Shown: positions 50,108 to 61,261, counted from the first letter of the stretch. The stretch is DNA of 64,000 bases from Aricia agestis (GCF_905147365.1 NC_056418.1:3657262-3721261), one strand, 5' to 3'. The notes: generated by a model from the sequence alone, not told the origin. Translations and numbers: made by a program.

Positions 50108-50486
50108 GGGCGTTCGCTGAGCGTGTGCCCGGAGCGGCTGCCTGGCGCGGGCGCCCGCGCCGTGCGCCCGCCTGACGCGACGGTCACCCGTCTCTCGCAG
50201 CGGCCAGTATAATTTGGATAGCGCGGGTGTACAGTCGATACCTATGAATTTTTATTGACATATTACCTAGCCAACAGACGACGACACCGATGTGTACAAA
50301 GGTGTCAGCAATCAGCTCATTTGTCACGTCTAGATTGTTGACCCGTCGCCCGAGGGGCGGGCGCCGCTGCACGCGCCGCGTGCGACGGCTGAACCGCCTC
50401 ACGCAGCGCTGCTCTATGTGATGACATGAAACAAGCACGCCTCGCGGGTGGCCGCGCCGGGCACACGCTTAACGCAGCGAACGCCC
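50108..50486. mobile_element. GC-rich MITE with TAA duplication (Harbinger-like), 379 bp
   Basis: Ends GGGCGTTCGCTGAGCGTGTG and complement GGGCGTTCGCTGCGTTAAGC; GTGTGCCCGG / CCGGGCACAC pair just inside. TAA at 50105-50107 and 50487-50489. The GC-rich arms enclose an AT-richer middle (50210-50330). The ORFs of 75-85 codons with RRTRRVQRRPP-like composition come from the GC-rich arms and are not genes. Confidence 0.9.
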
Positions 50487-50548
50487 TAAAACTAGAATAG
50501 CGAAATATAAAAACTAGAAAAGGGGGTACTAAAATTAAACAGAAATAT

Positions 50549-50592
50549 AATAAGAATTGAGAGCCCTTGAACAAGGGCTCTCAATTCTTATT
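50549..50592. repeat. Perfect 21-bp hairpin, 2-nt loop
   Basis: AATAAGAATTGAGAGCCCTTG (50549-50569) and its exact complement (50572-50592) surround AA. It lies about 60 bp right of the MITE at 50108. Confidence 0.95.
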
Positions 50593-51010
50593 CTGAAAAA
50601 AGTCCTAAATCCAAGAAAAAATTTCAATACATACAATATATATTTTTGTGTCTTTTATTTTAGTGAAATCAATAACACGAATTGAAAAAATGTGAAACAC
50701 GGCAGCCACTTTAACAATCCAATATCTGTTATTTTGTATTCGGTGCCAAATACCCAAAAAGGCTAAACTTCGGTTGCCCGAAATAGAATTTGTAAATGGA
50801 TTATATTTTTAGTGATACGCCTAATAGGTTATTCGATTTATTAAAGAATATTCGTTAGTGGATTGTTAACAAATTAATAGTACAAAAATACAAATATAAC
50901 TGTAGCGGACCAAACAACGCACAATCTTGCATCGCGCTATCAAAGATTCTGAGATCGGTAAGAAACAATACCTGTGAAATGACGTCAGTGGGCTTTGACT
51001 TGACCGAGCA
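50593..51010. other. No recognised feature
   Basis: AT-rich spacer. Confidence 0.45.
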
Positions 51011-51347
51011 ATTTTTTTTTAATAAGGGGGCAAATGAGCAAACGGGTCACCTGATGGAAAGCAACTTCCGTCGCCCATGGACACTCGCAGCATCAGAAGA
51101 GCTGCAAGTGCGTTGCCGACCTTTTAAGAGGGAAAAGGGTAATAGGGGAGGGTAGGGAAGGGAAGGGAAGGGAATAGTTGAGGGTAGGGAAGGGAATAGG
51201 GTAGGGGTTAGGGGATTGGGCCTCCGGTAAACTCGCTCACTCGGCGAAGCACAGCGCAAGCGCTGTTTCACGCCGGTTTTCTGTGAGAACGTGGTATTTA
51301 TCCGGTCGAGCCGGCCCATTCGTGCCGAAGCATGGCTCTCCCACGTA
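51011..51347 (-). mobile_element. Retroposon P, copy 6, complete
   Basis: T-run, AATAAGGGGGCAAATGAGC, CATGGACACTCGCAGCATC, a long GGGAAGGGAAGGGAAGGGAA tract, GGGCCTCCGGTAAACTCG, AGCGCAAGCGCTGTTTCACG and GGCTCTCCCACGTAT. Confidence 0.93.
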
Positions 51348-51453
51348 TAAATACAAGCAAAACTTTGTAATACCTTCTTGGTACCACTGTTTCAATTCTA
51401 ATCATAATATCCTTCAAGTACCTTCTTTAATAATATTCTTCTGTTTGTTCCAG

Positions 51454-51471
51454 GCAATCAGCGAAATAAAG
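51454..51471 (+). other. Candidate 18-nt microexon (AISEIK)
   Basis: TTCTTCTGTTTGTTCCAG (51436-51453) is a strong 3' splice site: pyrimidine-rich with CAG. GCAATCAGCGAAATAAAG follows, and then GTAAGT (51472-51477), a consensus 5' splice site. In one frame it codes AISEIK, and the length is a multiple of three, so inclusion would keep frame. It is not inside any repeat that I recognise: it lies between retroposon copies 6 and 7. The gene would be on the plus strand with the window in its intron. The rest of that gene is not visible, and chance pairing of two good splice sites in 64 kb is possible. Confidence 0.4.
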
Positions 51472-51910
51472 GTAAGTTAACGTTTTATGATCTCAAATTT
51501 CTATTTAAGTGGGTTCTTAGAAAGTCCCCACCCCCGCTCCCAGTTAAGGGGCTGTTAAACGATTGCTTTAAATAACAATGATGGACACTTACATTTAATT
51601 GTATGTCTTATATTGTAACGATACTCTGGAGTGCCAATTATCAGTGAAATCAAAGTGTTTATGGAAATTCAAGAATAAAGAGTGATCGTTATCATAATTG
51701 TATATTTTTGATTTCACATTGCAGTGATCAAAAAGATTTTGAGCATAACTTATCATTTGTTATACTGTGATTTTAACGAAAGAATACATTTTTTTTAGAT
51801 ATTGGGTGGAATATCTAAAAAAAATTATTAAAATAAGATATTGGGTAGGACGGCATTATCGTTTACGATAAAGTCCTTTAATTAGACAAAAAAAAAAAAG
51901 ATATTGGGAT

Positions 51911-52075
51911 AGATTCCCTTCCCATCCCATCCTTACCCTCCCCTATTACCCTATTCCCTCTTAAAAGGCCGGCAACGCACCTGCAGCTCTTCTGATGCTG
52001 TGTCCATGGGCGACGGAAGTTGCTTTCCATCAGGTGACCCGTTTGCTTGTTTGCCCCCTTATTTCATAAAAAAAA
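51911..52075 (+). mobile_element. Retroposon P, copy 7, 5'-truncated
   Basis: AGATTCCCTTCCCATCCCAT, CTATTACCCTATTCCCTC, AGGCCGGCAACGCACCTGCA, CCATGGGCGACGGAAGTTGC and GCCCCCTTATTTCATAAAAA. It has the pyrimidine tract and 3' half with A-tail, and a small deletion at GATGCTGTGTCC. Confidence 0.92.
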
Positions 52076-52401
52076 TATGTATATTAACATAATCCTCTGT
52101 TAAAATTAGACAGCCAAAAAATCTAACGAGCTAGCCCATGAATTCCAAAGCATGTTCTTTAGGTGTCCTCACATAATATAATTTTTGATGGTGATTCAAT
52201 TCTAACCATAAACAGCTAATCTGAATGATATTATGAGTGATAAAAGTTTAATTAGCTATTATTATACCAACTACATGATAAATGATCTAGGTACCGTATT
52301 ATCTGGCGAATAAAATAAGATGACTGGAAAAAGCGGGATATCTCAAAAATTTACTGTCTTTCCAAGAAAATTTTCGAAGTATTGCTTATTATTAATTTTC
52401 G
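52076..52401. other. No recognised feature
   Basis: AT-rich spacer between retroposon P copy 7 and a SINE. Confidence 0.45.
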
Positions 52402-52676
52402 ACGACCTCTGTGGCTCAGTTGGTGGGCTGTTGGTGCTCAAGCCGGGGGTGCGGGTTCGAATCCCGCCGACGGAACAAAAAGTTTTTAAAAAGTTCCTGG
52501 GTCATGGATGTGTAAATATGTATATCATATGATAAAAATCTTAAATATATGTATAGTTTAAAAGTTTTAAATATATTTCCGTTGTCTGGTACGAGTACCC
52601 GTAACACAAGTCCTTCAGGTACTTAGCACGGGGCCAGACTGACGTGGTGTGAAGCGTCCATAGATATTATTATTAT
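52402..52676 (+). mobile_element. SINE family 1
   Basis: ACGACCTCTGTGGCTCAGTT, GCGGGTTCGAATCCCGCCG (box B intact), GTTCCTGGGTCATGGATGTG, TTCCGTTGTCTGGTACGAG, CCAGACTGACGTGGTGTGAA and an ATT tail. A few single-base losses in the head shift the spacing of box A. Confidence 0.93.
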
Positions 52677-52689
52677 AGATATTATTGTC

Positions 52690-54040
52690 GCTATCAAATC
52701 GCACTTATTATATGCCTATATATATACCTACTCAAGAAAAATATTATAGCCATTGGCAGAAGGTTGTATTGTATGTAGTAGATAAACCCTAGCTATGAAG
52801 AACTATTTAGTTCCGAAGCATTTGACCTATGAACGGGGAGCAATTGCGCCATTCCCCACAGTTTCCTTTTACGATAATTGCTAATAGACTTCTGCGAAAA
52901 ACCCGCCTTTGATTGTTGAAAAACGTCTTATTGAACTATTACTGAAATTAAAACATTTGCGAAATAATTATATTCTGCTTAACTCTTACTTTGAATACAG
53001 ATTCCCTTTGAAATGATTGGAGTCAAAATTTAGGTGGATACTTTTTTGTGGTTAACGTAATATTTCACATAAAGCCCACGAATAATAAATACTGTTAATT
53101 TGTTAATTTTATTCGTAGCGTATAGTGAGATAACAAACAACGGGTGCTACCGTGGGCCGAGGTACCAACAAAAGTAAAAATTAAACATCAGGAACTAACA
53201 TACAGTTTGACCAACTGGAAGAAAGAAGAAAATATCACTTCCTCTGCTATGCCACGGTGGCGGTTAACTCTCCGACTCTCCTTCGGTCAGGGAACAATAC
53301 AAAAGAAATTTAGAGATACCAAAATTAGACATAGCCACCCAGTATTGTAAGATGTCACTCGGTAGATAGCTCTCACGCCCCCTGATGTTGTCCACAAGTC
53401 AAATTATTGATATCATAATATTATAACGTTTTGTATCTACCACTTACATAATAGACAGAACGAAGAGTAGGCCTACTGCAAACAAACTGGCGAATCGGCG
53501 CGGCCGCTGAAAGCATGATATAAACGGCTTAGCAACGCAGAGTCTAGCATGTTGATTGATGATACTCCGTCAAACATATAAACGAGAACATTCGAAGTCG
53601 TCCTACTGGTTCCCTCTATCCATTTTACCACCTGCCTGTCGTTTATTGTTTGTTCATCGCAAAATCTATTTGATCGTAATCGAGCATAAAACCAAATATT
53701 TTTAGATGAGACCAGTAAAGTGGTATATTGTTCAATGTATCATCGCTGGTACAATATTATTGTATAATATTGACGCTTGTTGTGTTTATCTGTCCAACCA
53801 GAGACTTACGAAGGAGTAGACATGCCACGGATATATTAAATCGGGTGGAGCTGACCAGTTGGAAATATAAAAAATAAAGTTCTGCAAGGGTATTTGTGGC
53901 GGTCGAGAATCGACGCCATTCTGTTAATTTGTTCTTAAATTTACGCCAGTGCATCGACGTCCCACATTATTATGACATAGTTGTAATATCATGAAAGGTT
54001 AAATATTTAATATAGTATTATTTACCAGTAGTATTTCCGT
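52690..54040. other. Unassigned
   Basis: Mixed composition with no repeat family recognised. A 68-codon frame at 53144-53350 contains WAEVPTKVKIKHQE and a KKEEN stretch but has no recognisable domain or splice context. CGGCGCGGCCGCTG near 53495 is a small GC-rich patch. Confidence 0.35.
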
Positions 54041-54167
54041 ATTCCCTCCTAAAAGGCCGGCAATGTACCTGCAGCTTTTCTAATGTTGCGAGAGTTCATG
54101 GGTGACGGTAGTTGCTTTCCATCAAGTTACCAGTTTGCTCGTTGGTCCTATTTTTTATCAAAAAAAT
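54041..54167 (+). mobile_element. Retroposon P, copy 8, 5'-truncated older variant
   Basis: ATTCCCTCCTAAAAGGCCGG, CAATGTACCTGCAGC, CATGGGTGACGGTAGTTGC, TCAAGTTACCAGTTTGCTCG and a TTTTTTATCAAAAAAAT end. Confidence 0.85.
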
Positions 54168-55709
54168 ACGTCACACTTGTCTCACCAGGAGCACACCAGT
54201 TCAATATGGTGTTGAATTTGTCATGAGCATATTTGCCAGTACAAGCTGGCTTAAATTTCTGAACTCGCGCAACATGTTGCCAATATAATTTTGATGACAG
54301 CTATTTCATATCCACATCATTCTTTTATGATAACGTCATTCAAGCATAAATTGTGTATGCTGTGAGGATGCTTACTATGTCATTTATTTTGTCTAATAGT
54401 GAAAACCTTTTATTGGCTTTCTTTTTATTATTTATTACTTTATTCAAAGCATTACAATATACAAGAAAAACATGACATAGTTTCCCATACAAAAACCTAA
54501 AAGGCTTTAAATCGGTTTGGGAGAGACATTCTGTTTACATACCATTCTTAAACTACTTTAGTAGTTAATATTATTTTATGACTACTCTTACATTATATAA
54601 CATTTAATATTACTGATTCTATTTTATTATAATCATAAGCTGTTGGTTTTCCTAAATAAATAAAACATTCTTGGGTGTTCCCATCTTTGCGGTAGCCATA
54701 TTTATTTCAAGACCGTGTCTGGGCGTTTCGTAGTTCGCGCTTGATGATATTATCTATTCAATACCTCCATATCGTAGTTATTCAGAACGTATTCAAAACA
54801 AACGGTAATCCGGCAACAATGCCGTACAATTATTTCAACTAAACCAAATCACCAAAAAAAATCAAATCCATACTAGCTTTCAAATAAGTCATTTATAATT
54901 ATAACACCCCTCTTTTTTGTCGGGGCCGGGGTAAAGAAAATCAAATAAATGAATTTTGTCGGGAACTAAAGATTTTTCAATATAATTAGTTTAAAATTAA
55001 ATTGTATTTACTTATCGACTTATTTCTTACTCGTACCTACAACCTTAATGCTATGACTGAAAGTATCCTAATATATTATACCAAATTTAGATGAAATCGG
55101 TTTCTTGGTTTAATATAAAACAGGATCACTACATAATATTATTGCTTTCACATTTAAAATATTAGTAAGTGTATTTTATAATTGAGTGTCTTTAATATTA
55201 TAATGCTCTTACAGCCACACACAGATAATATACGAAATTCAATGTTCATTTTGACATAAGCCCCACAAATTATCTGTCAAACTCTTCATTTGATTACAGT
55301 TAAGTAATTGATATTCGTCTTTTGCGGCAGTTAGCCACTACACGAGTATCTTACTCGACCAAACTGCAGCTATTTGATAAATTCTAATTCGTTGCAATCG
55401 CTTCAAAAGTCAATAAAACACAATTTAACTGTAGAATCCAGATTCATCTTAGCGCCAAGGAATACCGAACAGTGTAGACTCGTTTAGAGAAAATACGATT
55501 AAATTAAATTTCCGCTAGCAGTCTCAAAGGGCTTTTCGATGCCCGCAATTTCTTAGCCTCTGCAAGGTCCGATCTATACGATTTTATTAAAAATAGTTTT
55601 AAACTTTCCTCCTTTATATTTCCTACTTACGGTCGCTTGCTGGTTTGTGCTTTATACTGAACAGAACTTGCGGATATGGACGTTAAGCAATTATATTACC
55701 CAACGTAAA
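54168..55709. other. Mostly unassigned; faint Helitron traces
   Basis: AT-rich. At 55020-55170 a worn minus-strand type-A Helitron may be present (CAAATTTAGATGAAATCGG, CACATTTAAAATATTAGTAAG). CACCCCTCTTTTTTGTCGGG near 54904 is unassigned. No gene. Confidence 0.35.
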
Positions 55710-55711
55710 TA

Positions 55712-55971
55712 CAGTTTGTTTGTGTAAACACCGTTATCCTTGAAACCATCGAATGAGACCGACAAAATGAACAACTTTTTCTATGAGAACAATGCTGGGA
55801 TCTCAAAAAAAATGCCGTCTTCATACCCATACGGATGCCCGGATCGGCAATTTGTATGGGTATGAAGACGGTTTTTTTGAGTTCCCAGCATTGTTCTCAT
55901 AGAAAAAGTTGTTCATTTTGACGGTCTCATATGATGGTTTCAAGGATAACGGTGTTTACACAAACACACTG
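55712..55971. mobile_element. Tc1/mariner-type foldback MITE, arms ~122 bp
   Basis: TA duplications at 55710-55711 and 55972-55973. Ends CAGTTTGTTTGTGTAAACAC and complement CAGTGTGTTTGTGTAAACAC. The arms extend to about 55832 and from 55854 (inner GAAGACGG/CCGTCTTC and CATACCCATAC words) with a 21-nt loop. CAGT...ACTG with TA is the usual form of Tc1/mariner-derived MITEs. Confidence 0.92.
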
Positions 55972-56065
55972 TATATTAATTTATTCATCTAAACCAGACC
56001 TTCCCAAACCCTTTTGCTTTTTTAATCACTTTAAACATGTTGTTGGATTCAGTGGTGTATTGATA

Positions 56066-56275
56066 TCTATACTTTCAGACTAATACTGTAAATGCGAAAG
56101 TTTGTCTGTCTGTTACATCTTCACGCTCAAACCGCTGAACTGATTTTGCTGAAATTTGCCATGGAGATACCTTGAGTCCCGGCAAAGGACCTATAATACT
56201 TTTTATCCCAGAAAAATGTACAGTTCCTGCGCGATAAACAAATTTTTTCGCAACGGAGTTGCGGGCATCAGCTAG
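56066..56275 (+). mobile_element. Helitron-like element, type A, near full length
   Basis: TCTATACTTTCAGACTAATA after A56065, TAAATGCGAAAGTTTGTCTG, TCTTCACGCTCAAACCGCTG, CCATGGAGATACCTTGAGTC, TTTTTATCCCAGAAAAATG, TTCCTGCGCGATAAAC and GGAGTTGCGGGCATCAGCTAG before T56276. Confidence 0.85.
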
Positions 56276-57510
56276 TTTTTTTTTATAAGAGTAATAAAGC
56301 AATTAAGCTGGTTATTATAACAATTTATGTATTTTAAACCGTCGTTTTACCACGAATATTAAAGTAAATTTTGTAACACAACAGATTTCTTGCATTGCTT
56401 CATAATAAATATTCTTCAGAACGGATCAGATAATATTTGCCAGATAAAAACTATAAATTAAATAAGATCATATATTGGAGAGATTAACTAACAGTCCTTT
56501 ATCTGTAAGTGCAGCAAACTCTCTCTCATAACTCGCTCAACCTCTCCCCAACTCTCATTGACTCTCTTAGACTCTCCCTAACAATAAATCACTCGAGTCT
56601 TTGTTTTGCGGTTTGCGATAAAGATGCTTTATTTTATTTATTTTTTGACGATTTTAGTCTCCATTTTTAATGAGCGACAACGCATTTTTTTTTTCTATCA
56701 TTGTAGTGGTTGTTTTTGGCCAACCATGTGTTTTATGACGGCAATAGTGAAATATTTTTAATTAAATAGTATAAAACATAATGCTGACGGCACTTTTTTA
56801 AAAACTATGGAAGGTCTGCCACCAAGCTTGACATGAGTTTAACATTTTCAATCATTTATTCTTAACGCTATATCTTCTTATCTTCTATCTTCTTATCACT
56901 TGAAAAAAATCACTTAAATTTTTTGTTAAAAAATGTTAAAAAAAAATTACTTCTATGCATTCAAATATTCGATACGATTAACAATTCCAGCATAAATGTC
57001 AATTTGTTCGAAAAATGTAATATGCGACCCCGACTCCGTGCGATAATTGGACGTCTGAGTTTTCGATGCAAATTCGGTATTTTGAATAGTAATTTTAACT
57101 GCGTTCTTTTAAGCCATCCCTGGCTTACGCCCGCTTACAGAGTGCTTTTCGTATCTGTTATTCCGAAAATAATTGCAAAAATACCAGCCCGCCCGGTACG
57201 TTCTTAATTACTGGTAAGCCAAGATGGTTTAAAATATTTGCGGATATGAATGAATTAATTGTAACCTAAAGTTGTAGTTGTATGGGGACAATAATCAATC
57301 TTGGTGGCAGCAATTGCTTAGTAAAATTTTGATTTTAGATTTGTGACGTGTACCTTTATTGTTATTCCTCCGATAAAATATTAAAATATTTTTAACACAG
57401 ATCGTTTCTTTTAAAACATTTTTTTCATTATAATAAAATTGTCACCTTACTTCAAAATCAAATAAATCATACTTTCTCTTTGGAACTTATACCAGCCTTC
57501 TCTATAACAA
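56276..57510. other. Unassigned, with a CTCTC-rich patch
   Basis: 56518-56580 is a degenerate CTCTC/ACTCTC run on the plus strand (TTGACTCTCTTAGACTCTCC). 56923-57207 holds a 94-codon frame with no recognised domain. Otherwise AT-rich. Confidence 0.4.
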
Positions 57511-57788
57511 AAATAATAATAATAATAATATCTATCGACGCTTCACACCACGTCAGTCTGGCCCCGTGGTAAGTACCTGAAGGACTTGTGTTACAGGTAC
57601 CAGACAACGGATATATATTTAATACTTTTTATACTATACATATATTTAAGATTTTTTATTATATGATACACATATTTAATATCCATGACCCAGGAACTTT
57701 GAAAAACTTTTTGTTCCGTCGGCGGGATTCGAACCCGCGACCCCCGGCTTGAGCTACCAACGCGCTCACCACTAAGCCACAGAGGTCG
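57511..57788 (-). mobile_element. SINE family 1, complete, 8-bp target duplication
   Basis: Complement of the family order: AAT-repeat tail, CTTCACACCACGTCAGTCTG, CAGACAACGGATATATATTT, CCATGACCCAGGAACTTTG, box B complement GGGATTCGAACCCGC and AGCCACAGAGGTCGT. TATAACAA stands on both sides (57503-57510, 57789-57796). Confidence 0.95.
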
Positions 57789-57827
57789 TATAACAAGAAA
57801 CACCTAAGAGGTAAACTTACATACTTA

Positions 57828-58034
57828 CTAGCTATTTCACCGAGCTTTGCTCGGTATTCGATAACACACGAATAAAATGACATTTTCTAAAAATGATTCT
57901 TAGCTAGATCGATTTATCGCCCCCGAAACCCCCTATATACTAAATTTCATGAAAATCGTTGGAGCCGATTCCGAGACTCCAATTATATATATACATATAT
58001 ACAAGAATTGCTCGTTTAACGATATAAGATAAGA
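57828..58034 (-). mobile_element. Helitron type F, simple copy, minus strand
   Basis: The plus strand reads ACTAGCTATTTCACCGAGCT, TTGCTCGGTATTCGATAAC, AAAATGACATTTTCTAAAAA, TTTCATGAAAATCGTTGGAG and CAAGAATTGCTCGTTTAACG up to AAGA|T. CTAG is at the 3' end and TC at the 5' end on the minus strand. It is the uncaptured counterpart of 37383-37916. Confidence 0.85.
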
Positions 58035-58539
58035 TTTTCTTACCACTAATATTATCATGTTTGAGGTGAATTTTTACATGATAATTTAATATCGAGCCAA
58101 AAGTTCCCAAAAAAGACCTCGGGCGATGACCTCGCCAATATTCCAATGATAAAAAAAATCACAGATCAGTTACACTACATTAAATTTTAATTTCCTCAAA
58201 CCGTTCGGGAAAATTCCTTGGCATCCTCAAAACTTTTTCATACCATTAAGCGGAGTCATTTCGAAGGAGTGAAAAGTCGGGACAGCTCCGTTTCCATTAA
58301 CAAAGCAAGAAATAACTGGCAAGTGACCTCTGTAGATCAAACTCGTCGAAATATCTCGTCTTCAGTCTTATTTATTTTAGGGTTCTGTACTCAAAGATCA
58401 AAATCCCTCTGATGGCCATCTTAATGTTTGTCACGAAATAACTATAGACAGTTTACCATAAAATGGTAAGAACATAATAATATTATGTCTGTGTACTCAA
58501 TCAGTTTTAAACATCAAAACAGAGTTTGATATAACAGGG
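58035..58539. other. No recognised gene; fragment of 'GGTTCCGTAC' repeat
   Basis: TTTATTTTAGGGTTCTGTAC then TCAAAGATCAAAATCCCTC near 58368-58410 is a worn end of the repeat seen at 25097. The rest is unassigned. Confidence 0.4.
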
Positions 58540-58728
58540 GGGCTAAAATGGTCGCTTTGGAGAATCATATTAGAAATCATAATTGTATGATATATATAAT
58601 TTTTTTAATCACAAAAAGGTCACTCTGCTTGCTATTCATGTCTAGTAATTCGTACGATACTAATTTGACATTCTTCGACTGTTTTGTCCATTCAGTTTCT
58701 GAATTGATTTTAGAGGAATTGCAAAACT
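58540..58728 (-). mobile_element. MITE of the GCTAAAATGGTC family, copy 3, diverged
   Basis: GGGCTAAAATGGTCGCTTTG, GAGAATCATATTAGAAATCA, GCTTGCTATTCATGTCTAG, ATTGATTTTAGAGGAATTGC is the diverged complement of 46187-46367. The right end lacks the GACC...CCCGC terminus. Confidence 0.78.
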
Positions 58729-58891
58729 GAGTGTCATGGCGCTTGCAATGTGTCAAATTCTATAAATTTTTGACATCTAACTTCGCTACCAAAACATGAC
58801 TGACTGTCCCACTCAGAGACGAATATTTATTACCTGTAATTTAATGAAGAGTTTGACAGATAATGTATAGAGCTTGTGCTTTGGCGATTTA

Positions 58892-59216
58892 TACGTGGGA
58901 GAGCCATGCTTCGGCACAAATGGGCCGGCTTGACCGGAGAAATACCACGCTCTCACAGAAAACCGGCGTGAAACAGGGCTTGCGCTGTGTTTCGCCGAGT
59001 TTACCGGAGGCCCAATCCCCTACCCTTTTCCCTTCCCTACCCTCCCCTATTCCCTTCCCTTCCCATCCCTACCCTCCCCTATTACCCTATTCCCTCTTAA
59101 AAGGCCGGCAACGCACCTGCAGCTCTTCTGATGCTGCGAGTGTCCATGGGCGACGGAAGTTGCTTTCCATCAGGTGACCCGCTTGCTCGTTTGCCCCCTT
59201 ATTTCATAAAAAAAAT
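58892..59216 (+). mobile_element. Retroposon P, copy 9, complete
   Basis: ACGTGGGAGAGCCATGCTTC, GGGCCGGCTTGACCGGAG, GAAAACCGGCGTGAAACAGG, GAGGCCCAATCCCCTACCC, pyrimidine tract, AGGCCGGCAACGCACCTGCA, CATGGGCGACGGAAGTTGC and CCCCTTATTTCATAAAAAAA. It is the best plus-strand reference copy. The 104-codon frame through it is not a gene. Confidence 0.95.
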
Positions 59217-59371
59217 AAGCTCCATACATAATCTGTCAAGCTCTTCATTAAATTGAAGTTAAAAATCATTAAAGGTTTGAGTACGGCGGTAAGTATTCTG
59301 CAAACATCGTAATGTTGCTTATGACAGTTTATGTAGTATATATATTGGTATATGTACCTACCGTATATGGA

Positions 59372-59520
59372 CGCTGTTAAGCATTCGTGTACTAACCCAC
59401 ACAAAAATTACGTATTGAGTTATGAATGCAGTTATGTTCTTTAGATGATTTAGAACAAGACTGCATTCAAAATTTAACGACAAAAAAAATTGTGGGTTAG
59501 GACACTAATACTTAACAGCG
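59372..59520. mobile_element. MITE with CGCTGTTAAG ends
   Basis: CGCTGTTAAGCATTCGTGTA, CTAACCCACA on the left pairs with TGTGGGTTAGGACACTAATA, CTTAACAGCG on the right. About 149 bp. A partial relative is at 31795-31950. Confidence 0.85.
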
Positions 59521-59603
59521 ACCATATAATATATTCGTATGCATGTAATAAAAAGCGGTTCTTACAATGTTAGAAACAGACACTCCAGTTTTATTTATAA
59601 TTA

Positions 59604-59910
59604 TCTTATATATAAAATTCTCGTTTCACAATGTTAGTTACCTAACTCCTCCGAAATGGCTTTACTGATTTTTACCAAATTTTATATGCTTATTCAGTGG
59701 GTCTGAGAATCGGCTATTGGCTTCTTTTTATATTGATAAGTGCATTTGTTGAATAAATAATAGTAAATTATTACAATTCAAGATAGACGGCGGCCATTGT
59801 TGTGCGACGGGATAGCGATGGACGTTGCCATGGTGCCATCCTTATTTAGTCACTTCAATAAAATAATATGGGCGAAATACTTTATATGGCAAATTTGCCG
59901 GGAAAGCTTG
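59604..59910 (+). mobile_element. Helitron type B, best plus-strand copy
   Basis: TCTTATATATAAAATTCTCG after A59603, TTTCACAATGTTAGTTACC, GGTCTGAGAATCGGCTATTG, TGCGACGGGATAGCGATGG, ACGTTGCCATGGTGCC, TTAGTCACTTCAATAAAATA and ATTTGCCGGGAAAGCTTG at the end (CTAG has become CTTG). It provides the intact sequence for the broken copy at 34141. Confidence 0.82.
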
Positions 59911-60700
59911 TAGATGTATAGATATGTCACCGTCAATTGAAAAACTTCAACGAAAATATAGAGTGTACTTGGAATCCTAGTCATAAAAGAATATGAGATG
60001 AAACTAAGCTTTGATTAAATTTAAATTTGAGATGAAAAATGCGATATAATGTTTAATTTCATCCCGGGATCGAGACAAGAAGTCGTAAACCTTTCTATAA
60101 AATTCAATACAACTACATTAAAGTACAGTTGGATTCAAAAATGTTACATCACAATAATTATATTAAATTATAATAATTGTAAAATTATATTGGAAGAGAA
60201 ATTAATGATAATATTATAGTGCAATAATAACATAAACCATATGTTGTATTTTGTTAAAAAAGAAATACTTTTTATGTTTGAGCTATGATGCGCCACGTAC
60301 ACAAAATACTCCAAAGTTGATAAATTTCAAGTACTACCAAACAAACTTTTATGTTTTCTTCAATTGTGAGATATTTTAAAATAAAAAATATATAATCTAA
60401 TAATCCTTTAGAAAACATAACAAAAAGTACATGGACGGCGCAATTTAGCTTAACAGAACTAACACCTGTAAGCCGGGCGCTAACAACTAAAACAAATCGA
60501 CGTGTGCTTGTTTAAGCTGACGATTTATTAACGTAACAGAGGGGTTTTATGCAAAAACTGTTGGGAACACAAGACAACTGAATAATGTATGCTTTGAAAG
60601 ACAAGCTATACTACTATTTAAGGTTTATGGACTATGGAGGATTATGGTCCCAAAATATCTAGAATAACTTTACTGTTTACATTTTGACGGTGATCTGCGT
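59911..60700. other. No recognised feature
   Basis: Very AT-rich, no ORF. Confidence 0.45.
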
Positions 60701-60734
60701 ATGCGTAGTTTTAGATTTTCAAATACCTATTTTC

Positions 60735-61110
60735 AATTTCTCTCACCCTTGGTGTATCCTCTTAAGGTCTCCGGTACACACGAAAATACACACACTGAGA
60801 CACTCCACTCCGACCTTGGTGCTGTGCCGGTTGGTGCGGCGTTGCCAGATTTGGAACGGTGATTTTGTGCGTTGCATAAGTTGATAAAAAAATGCTATGC
60901 AATAGCTTTACTGCGGCAGTCCCCGAGTGCCACATGTATTTTTTATTCGTTTAATTTTACTTACAAAATATCAGTCCGACTGTACTTTCTCCTGTGATTC
61001 GCTCCCCGGTCACGTCTCACGACACTTGCAGCGCCCGATCGTCGACAATGTCTGGGACGGGAATACTTTAAACATCTACTTATCGATATTAAACATTTGC
61101 CATCACTATG
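60735..61110 (-). promoter_or_regulatory. Weak candidate 5' exon/promoter block, minus strand
   Basis: A GC-richer, apparently unique block. On the minus strand GTGTCTCAGTGTGTG (complement near 60800) contains an arthropod initiator TCAGT, and AAGGGTGAGAG (near 60750) is a fair 5' splice site about 50 nt later. Separately, ATTTTGTAAGTAAAA (complement near 60960) is a strong donor ending a 71-codon open frame that includes CRRSGAASVVRRDRG. The two signals do not form a single consistent gene model. Confidence 0.18.
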
Positions 61111-61261
61111 CGATAGATTAGGGTGTCCATTGATTGTATGTCTATCAATCTTCAATAAGGGTTTTTGATTTTCCATTTGCCACCATGTGCCGCTATGTAG
61201 GCTTAGGGTCTATCGTGTCAAATCGCTGTCATGTGTCACGATATAACCACATATAACTTAA

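Noticed and set aside
50317..50574. ORFs of 75-85 codons rich in Arg/Pro/Ala
   Set aside because: They fall in the GC-rich arms of the TAA-duplicating MITE 50108-50486; composition, not selection, keeps the frames open.
56923..57207. 94-codon ORF as a gene
   Set aside because: No domain seen, Kozak context weak, and the end of the frame shows no splice site.
58863..59177. 104-codon ORF, the longest of the right half
   Set aside because: It is a read-through of retroposon P copy 9; the same peptide pieces appear in the other copies in different frames.
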